64,000 bases of DNA from contig CM057057.1 in the NCBI GenBank assembly GCA_029945375.1, positions 496,001 through 560,000 on the forward strand, given 5' to 3'. The position numbers and the translations under genes are program-made. Below are positions 32,605 through 42,398 of this stretch, piece after piece. The stretch's first letter is position 1, and every line of letters starts with the position of its first letter. Under the pieces are notes generated by a model. It searched no databases and was not told the origin of the DNA. It saw nothing but the letters and a program-made list of their open reading frames with translations. Source of the DNA: Agaricus subrufescens (taxonomy: Eukaryota > Basidiomycota > Agaricomycetes > Agaricales > Agaricaceae).

Positions 32605-34533
32605 ATGGTACGTCGTATATTCTCGGCCAGAGCGAATATTGACCAATGCATTAGGTTGTTCTAGCAGCGTCCATATGCACCAAAGGCGGCAAACGTATGT
32701 GATCTACACAAGATTTCTTTGATTTTGCTAAACCGTCGCGGCTTCAGCGGTCATCTCGCGTCAATTCAGGGACATGAGTCGAGCACGCATCGAGTCTCTT
32801 CTCGCTTCCTTCCCTAAACTCATCCCAACAAACACTCAACATACCTCAGTCGAAACTGCTCAAGTTCGATATGTCTACCAACCGCTCGAAGATCTCTATA
32901 TCCTCCTCATTACAAACAAGGCATCGAACATCTTACAGGATATTGATACTTTGCACCTCTTTGCGCGCGTTGTATCCGATTTATGTCGGAGTGCAGACGA
33001 GAGAGAGATCCTGAAAAATGCGTTCGAGTTGTTAGGAGCGTTCGATGAGATTGTCAGTCTTGGATACAAAGAGAATGTGAATCTGATGCAGGTGAGGAGT
33101 ATCCTAGAGATGGAGAGTCATGAAGAGAAGATACAGGAAATCATTGCCAGGGTGTGTATCATTTTCTATGACTACATTATTTTTACTCATGTTGGCCTGC
33201 CTCGCGTTTTCCAGAACAAGGAGGCCGAAGCCAAAGAAGAACTCAAAAGGCGGGCCAAGCAGCTCGAGATGCAGCGACGCGAACAGCAGCGCCGTGCGGC
33301 TGGGGGCAGTGGAAGTAGTTACATGGGCGGCGGTGTCACTGGATATTCGTCTGTTCCCCGTTTCGAAGCGCCCGAGCCTGTTTCGACCTCTTCGCACGTC
33401 AGCACCGCTTCTCCTAGTACACCTAGCCGTCCTCCTGCGTTCAAGGGCAGTGGTATGAAACTCGGTGCAAAAAGAACGAAACAGGCAGAGTTACTTGACG
33501 CTCTTGGTGGAGAGGTGTTGGCTTCGACTGAGCTCGATTTGTCCGCACCTGCCACGCCTGCCGTGGGTGAGGCACCTGTAGCACAAAAGGCTAACGATGG
33601 GAGAGGCAGTCTACCCGAAGTGGAGAAAGAAGAGTAAGTGCTTGTACTGTCTGAAAGGAACACACTCACTGACTGGTGCCTCCAGTATTCATATTGTCAT
33701 AAAAGAGCAACTTTCATTATCGCTACTCCACGATGGCGGTGTTCAATCAATGAAATTGAGTGGAGACATGAACCTTCTCATAACCAATCCCGCACTATCG
33801 AAAATCCGGATTGCTCTTGCCCCATCCACATCGAATTTCGGTGAACGTAGTCTCCAATTCAAACAACATCCCAATGTTGCCAAGTTTGGGCCTGGACAAG
33901 AACGAATCATCACCCTCAAAGATACTTCGCGTTCTTTCCCAGTCAATCAGAGTCTGGCAGTGTTGAGGTGGAGATACTCTGGTACTGATGAAAGCAATGT
34001 GCCTTTGTCGAGTAAGCTGTATCTCCCGCTACGTGTTGTGCAAGGCTAACGAGTGCAATTAGTCAACTGTTGGCCTACGGCATCCAATGACGGAACCGTA
34101 GAGGTTAGCATCGAATATGAGCTGGAGAACAACGAGAATATCACTCTATACGACACCGTCATTTCTATTCCACTTCCGTAAGTTGTTATAGCTAGGCGTT
34201 GGTGTTGGCGATATGCTAATCCGCCGTGGTAGCGACGGTTCTTACCCTACTGTCTCATCTCACTCAGGTGAATGGTCACTAGATTCGTCTTCACACTCAA
34301 TATCGTGGACAATCCCTGTAATCAGCTTCAATGATGAGAGTCAGTCAGGCTCGCTGGTGTTTACTGTCGGAGGAGATGATACAGGCGCATTTTTCCCGGT
34401 CTTAGTGAACTTTGTAGCCAAAGGCAGTCTCGCTGGTATCGACGTCGCTTCCGTGACACATGTTGAAGGGGGAGAAGAGGCCACATTTTCCGTCGATTCC
34501 TATATTACTACGGAAGAGTTCCTGGTTGTATAG
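32605..34533 (+). CDS. Coatomer subunit delta (COPI)
   Basis: Seven exons (32605-32607, 32655-32694, 32748-33151, 33215-33633, 33686-34011, 34063-34177, 34233-34533) give 535 residues. The first exon is just the ATG; the next gives VVLAASICTKGGKPV and the third ISRQFRDMSRARIE, the conserved start of delta-COP. Residues 1-140 are the longin-like domain with YQPLEDLYILLITNKASNI and ILQDIDTLHLF; a charged KQLEMQRREQQRR stretch and a Ser/Thr/Pro linker follow. From about residue 290 the C-terminal mu-homology domain begins (IHIVIKEQLSLSLLHDGGVQ, GDMNLLI, LRWRYSG, ISWTIPVI). Delta-COP is part of the COPI coat for Golgi-to-ER transport and is usually essential. The gene appears intact. A damaged partial copy lies at 36.7-37.4 kb. 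Confidence 0.93.
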
Positions 34534-34734
34534 AAGTCGTTAGTATTTCTCAAGCTTTGTGGTATATTAAATGATCGATTGTCATACAGCAAATAAGGGT
34601 CAAAGACGTCTGGATCCTATTTCTACCCAGAACGACGTTCAGGACCGCGCTTGTGTAGGGGTATATTTTTGACCATCTTATATTACCAACTGTTCTCCCT
34701 TCCCCTCACCATGTTGCACACCTCTCTTCCAGTC

Positions 34735-34830
34735 ATGCGAAACCATTCATCATATCCTTCTGTCCTTTTACGAGTTCCTGTTGAAGCGGTAGATGAAACC
34801 GCGAAATACATCGCGGTGTTATTCATTCAT
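34735..34830 (+). pseudogene. 5' fragment of F-box H
   Basis: MRNHSSYPSVLLRVPVEAVD followed by ETAKYIAV matches the start of F-box H (37580). Similarity stops just after the first F-box helix. The preceding 200 bp also match the sequence before F-box H, so this is the remains of a duplicated copy, cut before the rest of the F-box. Confidence 0.7.
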
Positions 34831-35058
34831 GCCCAAATGACGTCAAACAACTGGATAGAAGAAGGCTCGCCATGGGCCAGTGAAACGCAAAGATTGAAAC
34901 ACATACCACCACGTTCGGCTTTGAGGTGAGAATGTTTGGACATAGAGCGTATATATAAGGCATGTGCCAATACTTACTGGCCACTAAACTGAGATCATCT
35001 TGCTACCACGATCAATCCTCTTCTCTGACGTTACGCAAATCTGCCGTTCAAACCAGAG

Positions 35059-36631
35059 ATGTCGACCAAATTTCTAGATTTTCCAGACGAATTGATTTTG
35101 CATGTAGCAAAATTACTGGTAAGAGGTTTTCTTCATCAATCGTCTTTCCTCAAGCTGAGAACCTCTAGTCCTCGCCTGATCAATGTAGTATGCGCCTTCT
35201 GACGAAACGGATCGACCGCTTAGTCTCTCCATTACTGTTCGAAACACTTTGCTTCCTGCAGCCTAGTCTATTGACTCCGGAGTTCCATGCATCACTTTCA
35301 CGGGATCTCAGTCTTGGGAAGGAGTTAATCTTTGGTCGTCGTACGAGGACGATGATTATCTCAACATTTACTGGTTCTCACCCTTTCAACATGCAACCAC
35401 CTTGGCTCCGACTACTGAACCATCTGATCCCAACTTTGACAAAGCTGCAGTCTCTGGAGTAAGTGACACCTAACCATTCTTGTTGCCACTATTGATGGTA
35501 GTACGTGGCGCTACTGGCCACACAGAGATCCGTATCACACCTCGTAATTGGCGCAATAAATTCTTTCGGATCCCTTTCCAACCTGAGAGAATTAACCATT
35601 ACGGTTTCAATCACAAGTCCGTTTCCCGGTTTCAACTCGAAGTCGTTTAGCCTCACTTTCGATAGAGTGGAAACATCGGACGAACATCTCTCAGGGTTCG
35701 TCAGTGACGTAGCAGATCTCCCCGGGCGATGTCCCGACCTGGAATGCTTTACGTTCTGCATTCCACGCCCTTATCACCCTCCCTACGCCCTTTTGCTGGC
35801 ACACATTTTCGTCGGCTTACCATCTACCACACGCCTCAAGCCCAGGCTACTAGACGTGACTGGACTCTGTGTTTCCGCAGATGACTTTCGCGTCTACCTG
35901 CGTCATTTTCTTTCTCTGAAGGTGCTGCGGTTGATGTTTAACCGCCACGCGGATTCGCCTCAGCAGAATGGCTAAATATCAGCTCTTACTTGACAACTCC
36001 ATATGTCTGGATGAGCTCGCTGATATTACCCATTCAACCGGCGTGCTCAACTATCTCTCATGCTCTTCTGGCATAGAGAAGCCCTAGAGAAGCTCAGCAT
36101 CCATTCTAGACATTCCGGAGCCGACACGCCTGAGAGTATCCACCAATTCTTCTCCTCGATACTGCCATGATTGCATAGCGCCACTTTACGTGAACTCTCC
36201 CTCGGATGGTCTGTTGATACACCATTGACGAGAGATATTAGCCCGGAAGATCTTACACATGTCGAGACATGCCGACAACTCAGGAAACTATCCTGCCGTG
36301 TTACTGTCACTACTGGATTGACAGAACGCACGGATAGATTGTTGGTGAGTTCATTTATGTATACAGTTTCTCAAACCTGAATAATGATGTGAAGCGGATA
36401 TGGTTGGAGACCGCGTTGGAACTTCCACGGTTGCAGCATTTATGGTTCTATCTGACTCGTCGTTATCAGCCACTTCTTCGAATGGGAGCATTTAATCATT
36501 ATGATTCCGCTCATAAGTATCATATGCAGAGGGAGATCAAAAAATACACGGTTGCAGCAGTTGAGAAGCTCAAAACCGGCCGTGTGGTCCGATGTCAGAC
36601 AAAGGTCCTTTGGCATACTGGGGGACCGTGA
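35059..36631 (+). pseudogene. Degraded F-box gene F (type B/D)
   Basis: All four exons can be traced: exon 1 MSTKFLDFPDELILHVAKLL with donor GTAAGA, exon 2 MRLLTKRIDRLVSPLLFETL ... GKELIFGRRT, exon 3 with RPYHPPYAL and LLDVTGLCVSADDF, and an intact exon 4 (36395-36631) ending WHTGGP. Exon 3 carries lesions: a one-base loss near 35530, a stop (TAA) at about 35973 and a damaged stretch to 36170. The promoter motif TTACGCAAATCTGCC is still present at 35031-35045. The F-box half is intact, so a short F-box-only protein could in principle still be made. Confidence 0.75.
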
Positions 36632-36699
36632 TCGCATGTTCGTGTTATTGGATGAGTTTGCTTGCTTGATTGTATATCAGATTATTTGGATTAACATTG

Positions 36700-37380
36700 T
36701 TGGACCTGCCCGAAAGAGGAGGATCCGATTTAGTCGACACACACTGACACTAACGAACTTGACTCATCGGGTCTTCGAACTTTATCAAAGACCGGCATTG
36801 ACAAACTTCAAATCGCTTTGCCCTATTATCAAGATTCAGTTTCGGTGAGAGAAGTCTACAACTCTAGATGAGTATGAGATGCCATTATCAAGTGAGCTTT
36901 TTTCTCGTTACCACTATATGACAAGTGTTAGCAGTCAATCGTCGCCTCATGGAGGAACTGTTGAGACCAGGGTTGATAGAGAACAATAAGTCTATATCAT
37001 GCTGTACGGTATCGTCATTTTTATCCCAGTTTCGTGATTTAGTATCATTAGGAGTTGACGTTGGTAACATGCTGAAACTACTATGATATTAAGAAATTAT
37101 ACCCTCCTTTTTCATCTCATTCGAGTGAATGGTCATCAGATTCATCTTCGTACTCAATATTCCCGTGATCAGCTTCAATGAGCTACTGGTGCGAGCCAAC
37201 CAGTGTTTACTGTTGGGAAAGAGCTAATATAAGGGTACTTTTCCCGTTCTAAGCGAACTTTGTAGCGAAAGGTAGCCCTACTCGTTTCCGTGACGCATGT
37301 CTAAGGGAGTGATGAGGCCGTACTTCTGTCCATTCGTACATTATTACAGAGGTGTCCCTGATTGTTGAACCTACTTGTTC
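36700..37380 (+). pseudogene. Ruined partial copy of coatomer delta
   Basis: The stretch follows coatomer delta in order: a piece like the sequence before the gene (36700-36770), then parts of exons 5, 6 and 7. Examples are TTCGGTGAGAGAAGTCTACAA at about 36840 against exon 5, and TCATCTCATTCGAGTGAATGG at about 37110 against exon 7. Most of the gene between is deleted, and many stops and indels are present. It dates the duplication as old compared with the A/B units. Confidence 0.75.
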
Positions 37381-37579
37381 TTTTTTTAACTTTCTGATAT
37401 ATCAGATGATCGATTGCAACAGCAAACAAGGGCCAAGGATGGCTGAGTTTCATTTTTCTACCCGGAACAACGTTCAACAGTGCGCTTGAGTAGTAGTATA
37501 ACTTGATTATGCTATAAGTTGTTCCCTCCTCTTCTTCTTCGTCGTCGTCCTCTCTCTCCCAACCACCTCTTTTTCAGTT

Positions 37580-39147
37580 ATGCGAAGTCATCCATGCGTT
37601 TCTACTTTCTCGCAGTTTCCGATTGAAGTGGTAGATGAAATTGCGCAGTATGTCGCGGTTCGTGAGCTCAAAGTGCTTTGTTTGGTGTCGAGGAAGACTG
37701 GAGATGTGGCGACGAGAAGGTTGTATCACACAATTTTGTTGAATGGGTTGAAAGGTTCGGTTGGGTGTCTTCGGACTTTGGCTATGAGGAGGGATATAGC
37801 AAGGTGTGTGAGGAAGCTGACAATGTACGTGTATCTTTTGGCTTATTCATTGTACGAGTTGAATCTGACTCCAGAGCTTATCGCCTATCTTCTTCACCGG
37901 CGCTTGTCTCTCGGATGGCCCTTGTGACTATACGCTTCTTTCTATCCACTTCTACGCCACTGGGAACTAAACGTCATCTTCGGGGACAATAATATGAAGA
38001 CAATTACCATGCCGTAAACTTCTTCTAGGGAACTTTTACAAGCTTGCAGTAGATGCACTCGGGCAAATGGTCAATCTTACGGGATTGGATATTTCGGTTA
38101 TGGGACGCCATTTGACGTCACTCCTGGTAGACGTACCTTTTCCGAACCTTGTGGAGCTCAAGATACCCTATACGTCTAGACTGGTGGATTTTCTTCGGAC
38201 GCATGGACGGAATTTGAAGGTTGTTATTGTTCAAAATGAGATTCTTGGCTCGAGTTTTGGGAGCCCATCGACACGATTATCGTCCAAAACTTCGGTACCC
38301 AAACGAATTGAAATGCCAGACTTAATGGGGTATATTGGACCTTGCGATGTCATCCCGTATATAGTACCTGGGAGCCAGGTGCAGTATCTGACTGTGAGTT
38401 GGGATTCTTGGCTCGAGAGATCAGAGATGGAGAGGATCATGCAAAGTGTGAATTTGTCGAAGAAAAAGATTATTGGTATGGATAATTTGGTTGTGGGGTG
38501 GAGCCCACATTTGCTGGGGACTATAGCAGAGAATGTGCCCAGCGTTGAGAGGTTGAGGTTGAGGATTGTGTGTTCCCCGATGACCAAGGAAACCGTTGAT
38601 GTACGTTGCTTCGTCTTGTCATTTTCCATTGTATTTTCTCATCATTTGAATAAAGGAATGTCTGTTCTCGACTTTAGAACACTTGGAGAAAATGAAGTGC
38701 TTGCAAACGCTATCTCTGATAGTGTTATTTCAAACACACAAATATCAATCACAGGATTTGGATGGCGAGCATAGCTTTGTCAAAAGGCTGGGAACATCCA
38801 TCCCTACTCTGAGCTTTTGTATCCTTCCAAGTACGTTTACTAGTCTACGGGTATTGTATATATTCATATTTTTGACTGTACACATTTCAGGTACGACCAA
38901 GTGGAAGCGATTCAAGGAACAATATTGGTTTCCAATTATAGACGAGATGCCAGATCAAGAGATGAGGATCCACTGGTTTTTCAAGGCGTTTTCGGATGGG
39001 ACGTACCCGCCCGAACTGTTTAGTGAGGTATGGAGGCCTGAGTACGAGGGGCTGGAGGATTTGATGCCGTTGAGGTTGCTCTGGGATGAGGTGGACAGTG
39101 ATGAAGCGACAGACGAGGACAACGAGGGTGATGCCGGTGATGAGTAG
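37580..39147 (+). CDS. F-box protein H (different family from A-F)
   Basis: Exon 1 (37580-37824) codes MRSHPCVSTFSQFPIEVVDE, and VRELKVLCLVSRKTGDVATRRLY completes an F-box. Exons at 38029-38600, 38656-38830 and 38891-39147 follow, with LVNLTGLDIS-type, LVELKIPYTS and VERLRLRIVC segments that suggest a solenoid of leucine-containing repeats. The C-terminus is acidic (DEVDSDEATDEDNEGDAGDE). The piece between 37825 and 38028 is unresolved: an extra exon starting at about 37875 would be needed to keep frame, and its donor is not obvious, so the gene may carry a lesion there. The first helix is also present as a fragment at 34.7 kb. Confidence 0.6.
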
Positions 39148-39570
39148 TAACTGTGTGATATTCTTGAACATAGAGATGATTCAGAACCTTATTTGCATTG
39201 GAACTCCGCAGACCGAAGCCAATGGGAGGACGGCGTTCCGCGATCCGAGACGGTTCGGGGGCGGCAGCCAGATTTGTTGTGTGCGGGGAGGATGCCCCGA
39301 ATGATGAGGCCAGCAAATACTCGGCTTCCGTCTCTCCCCCCAGGGCCCCGGCATGTGTTCTGCTTGGTAGCCTCCGCCAGCAACATCGAGCGTGGCCGCG
39401 GTCATCACAGCCTGAAGCGAAGAAGGAGCCAGCAGCATAATAAATAAACCGTTCAGGTATTTCGGCAAGGTCCCAGGCCATTTTTAATACCTCATCCTCC
39501 TTTCCACCCCTCCTTTCTCTGGCCGAGGTCAACCGACTTTCACTGACGATCCATCCTACCTCCTTTGCTG
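39148..39570. other. Intergenic, GC-rich patch
   Basis: The stretch is locally GC-rich and contains overlapping open frames on both strands with no recognisable product. It should hold the 3' end of F-box H and the promoter of the next gene. The last 90 bp are pyrimidine-rich, typical of a fungal leader. Confidence 0.4.
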
Positions 39571-42398
39571 ATGTCCAATTTCACACTCGTCGACCCAAAG
39601 GGATGGACGTATGATCTCCACTCTGTACGTCGTGTTTATGCCGATTATAGCCGTGACATTTCTAACGCCGGCTGCTGCTTGTCGTCCCTGTTGGTGCCTT
39701 TCCAGGTCTATTCCGCATATGTTGGTTATTTTCAGGCCCACAACATTCCATGGTATGTGGAGCAACGGCTAGCTATTTTGTTAGACAGGCCCCACGTTGT
39801 GTATCCCTATTGGTCCCGGCCACGAACGCTGATCTCCCCCTTTAGGTTCGAACGAACCTGGGGGCATTTGTTCATTTCGTTTGAAGAGTTTCTGGGCTTT
39901 TCATGGCCTGCTATCACAGTTACGGATGCTTACAGCGGCAAGGCTCATATCGTTACGCGGTTGAATTCGATCGGTGCATTTTTGAAGATGATAAAGACGA
40001 GGTGAGCCTCTACTCCAAAATTGAGCTCTCGCAGACGTTCACCATGCACTTCTATCACCACCTCCTTATGTCCTTTTTCGTATCACCAAACCCTCCTTCT
40101 GTGGCCGCTCTATCTGGCTCAGATTCGGGGAAACTCTACCTCAAGCGCCTAATATCCTCCAAGTAACGCCTTTCGAAACTAGCACGCGGCATTTACGCAA
40201 TATTACCGACTACGCAACCTACAAAAAGCTTTACTCAACCTTACCTGCTGCAGTTTTCGCTGCTCAGCGCACTCGAGTGCGTGCTGGTGACGCTAGGACG
40301 ATCAAGGGTTTATGGACAAAACGGGATAAGACCTATTTAGTTTTGGGTTTTGTGTGGAGTGAGAGAAACGAGAAGAGCTGTCTGGAGTTCGGGTATGCTG
40401 CTGTTAGATGTGGGCATATGGAAGCGTGAGTTATTGGTCCCTCTTTCTTCCCTTTTGGCTTCGTGATTGGCTTGTGTTATGTGCTCAACTTCTTTTCTTT
40501 CGGTGATGTAGGGCTGGACACTGGCCTCCGACGCCTGACTCAAATTATAGGTGAGCGTGCTTCTGAGGCAATTCGGCCCGTCTTCCATCTACCGCTGTCT
40601 TGCTAATACCTGACGATACAGAAAAGGACATTACATTGTCGAGGAATATGTGGATAAAGTTATTAATAAACACCCCCCGAATCATCCATGGCAGGTGAGT
40701 AGGACCTTTTATCCGGGCAGCTAGACCTCCTTTTGAGCTTTCGATCAACAGTACGCTGTGAGTTTCGTTTTCAATATACCCATAAATAAACTGAGCCTTA
40801 TTGGATCCGAACGTTCCCCTCTTTCCTTCCGCTCCGTCATTTTGCCGTCATTCCGCTCCGTTTCACCCCACAGTTTGGTGAGAGCCAGCTAACGCCGAAG
40901 AACAAACTACCTCAGATCGTGCAAGCCGTGATAAGGTAAGATTTCCGCGCTGTATCACCGTCTTAAGGGCGTGTTTGTCCAAAAAAATCAATCATACTGG
41001 GGTTAGTGGTATCATGGGGTACCTATCGGCTCACTGGTTTATCTCGGCCCCAAAGACAGACACGGGCGGCCTGATCTTGCTTGGCCTTTCAATATATACA
41101 AGTTCCGGTTTAATTGATCACCTTGTTTTTTCCGTTCTGTAAACAGCAGTCTTACCAGTCCCGACTCGGAAACCAGTTCAAATGATCTCGTACTCGTCGG
41201 AATCGGAACACAAGCGTTGTTGGGTCGATTAGAGGAGATGAGAATCAGTGAGTACCTTGCTCCCTCAAGTTCCGCCCGCCCCTTGCTATTTCGTACCCAA
41301 TGATGGTCCTTTTGAAAAATCTCATAATTCCATATATGCCGCCGGTATTAATTCAAGTTATTAATTGCCCTTTTCTTTTGGATAGAGGTACCGCATAACG
41401 TACTCACGATCGATATTGCCAATTTCGAGAAATCATTATACGCGACGGGTGAACGTGGCGTCATGACCGACCCGAAAACTGAAAAACCAAGAGCGCAAGG
41501 TTCAGCTCTATCTCTTGATAACCTTTTGCGTTCCTTCCAACAACCTTCCATCCGTCAGCAACCACAACTACAAAGGGTGAACCCAAAATCGAACTCGAAA
41601 TCTAACAACTCTTCGTCAAGCGGAAGTAACCCATCGTCATCATCCCCTTCCCCCAACGCACCACCCCAAATATCCAATGGCATTAATAGCGGCAACAACG
41701 TTATCGCCAATCCTGGTTCACAGCCTCAAATTCCACTCCAACCAGTGATGATACCACCCTGCACGCTTGCCAATGCAGGCAATGAAGCTTTCCTGACATT
41801 ATTCGCGTTACAGATGCTTCTAGACCCTGTCTCGACTCGGCCTCCCACTCTCAAGAAACCTAAAATGACAGCACCGTTATCTATGGCAAACTTACACACT
41901 ATGAATAATGGTGGTATGCCTATGATGGGGGGAATGAACATGATGAATATGGGGACACCACCAATGGGTATAGCTATCAACGTGCCGAATGGCATGCCCG
42001 GTATGCCACCGATGTCAATGTATCACCTTATGGGATCGTCAATGCCCATGCCTCTGATGTCTGGCGCGCCCGGAACACCGCCAATGGTAGCCGTCAATGG
42101 GTTAATGAGACCGATGTCGCCATCTATGAATAACATTGATACAAACGGGAGTAATACTGTTGGAAAAGGGCGTCAAAAATCATCAGCTTCGCCATATGAT
42201 CTTAGTGGAGAATTCGGCGAGATGCATTTGTCGATGAAGAGAGCTAGGTCGAGTACGCCTGCTCTTTCTTCTAGCCAAGATCTTGGAGGAGATGGACATC
42301 CCGTTACTGCCGGGAATCGAACTATGCCTGCTGCTCGATCATCTCTTTTGAGTGCTGAGCAACGACTTAGGAGGCATAGTACCCATGCTTTGAGGTAA
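39571..42398 (+). CDS. Gfd2/YDR514C-like RNase H-fold protein, probably catalytically dead
   Basis: Supported exons are 39571-39624, 39706-39752, from 39846, one ending at 40425, 40512-40550, 40622-40694, 40752-40757, 40874-40935, 41147-41247 and 41386-42398; the joins between about 39890 and 40180 are unresolved. Family blocks are KGWTYDLHSVYSAYVGYF, YAVEFDRCIFEDDKDE, SERNEKSCLEFGYAAVRCGHME, NYRKGHYIVEEYVDKVINK, HPWQYAFGESQLTPKNKLPQ, LVLVGIGT, VPHNVLTIDIANFEKSLY and LSLDNLLRSF. The fold is a DEDD-type 3'-5' exonuclease. The motif I acids are missing (LVLGFVWSERN where the family has a D-x-E), and the last motif reads ANAGNEAF rather than H-N-x-G-N-D. The final 220 residues are Asn/Ser/Met/Gly low-complexity. 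A 6-nt exon codes Tyr-Ala. A frame problem near 40150 may mean the gene is decaying. Confidence 0.65.

Larger units (their letters stand above)
31437..37700. repeat. Duplicated block: F-box, coatomer delta, F-box H
   Basis: Two old tandem units can be aligned by eye. Unit 1 is pseudogene E (31437-32277), complete coatomer delta (32605-34533) and a short 5' fragment of F-box H (34735-34830). Unit 2 is pseudogene F (35059-36631), a ruined coatomer delta fragment (36700-37380) and complete F-box H (37580 onward). The 3' UTR and spacer after coatomer delta (34540-34735) also match 37400-37580. The interval 32278-32604 contains the coatomer delta promoter and part of the match to 36700-36770. Confidence 0.7.

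Noticed and set aside
39020..39532. 170-codon minus-strand open frame
   Set aside because: It overlaps the acidic 3' end of F-box H, has His/Pro-rich shadow composition and no recognisable domain.
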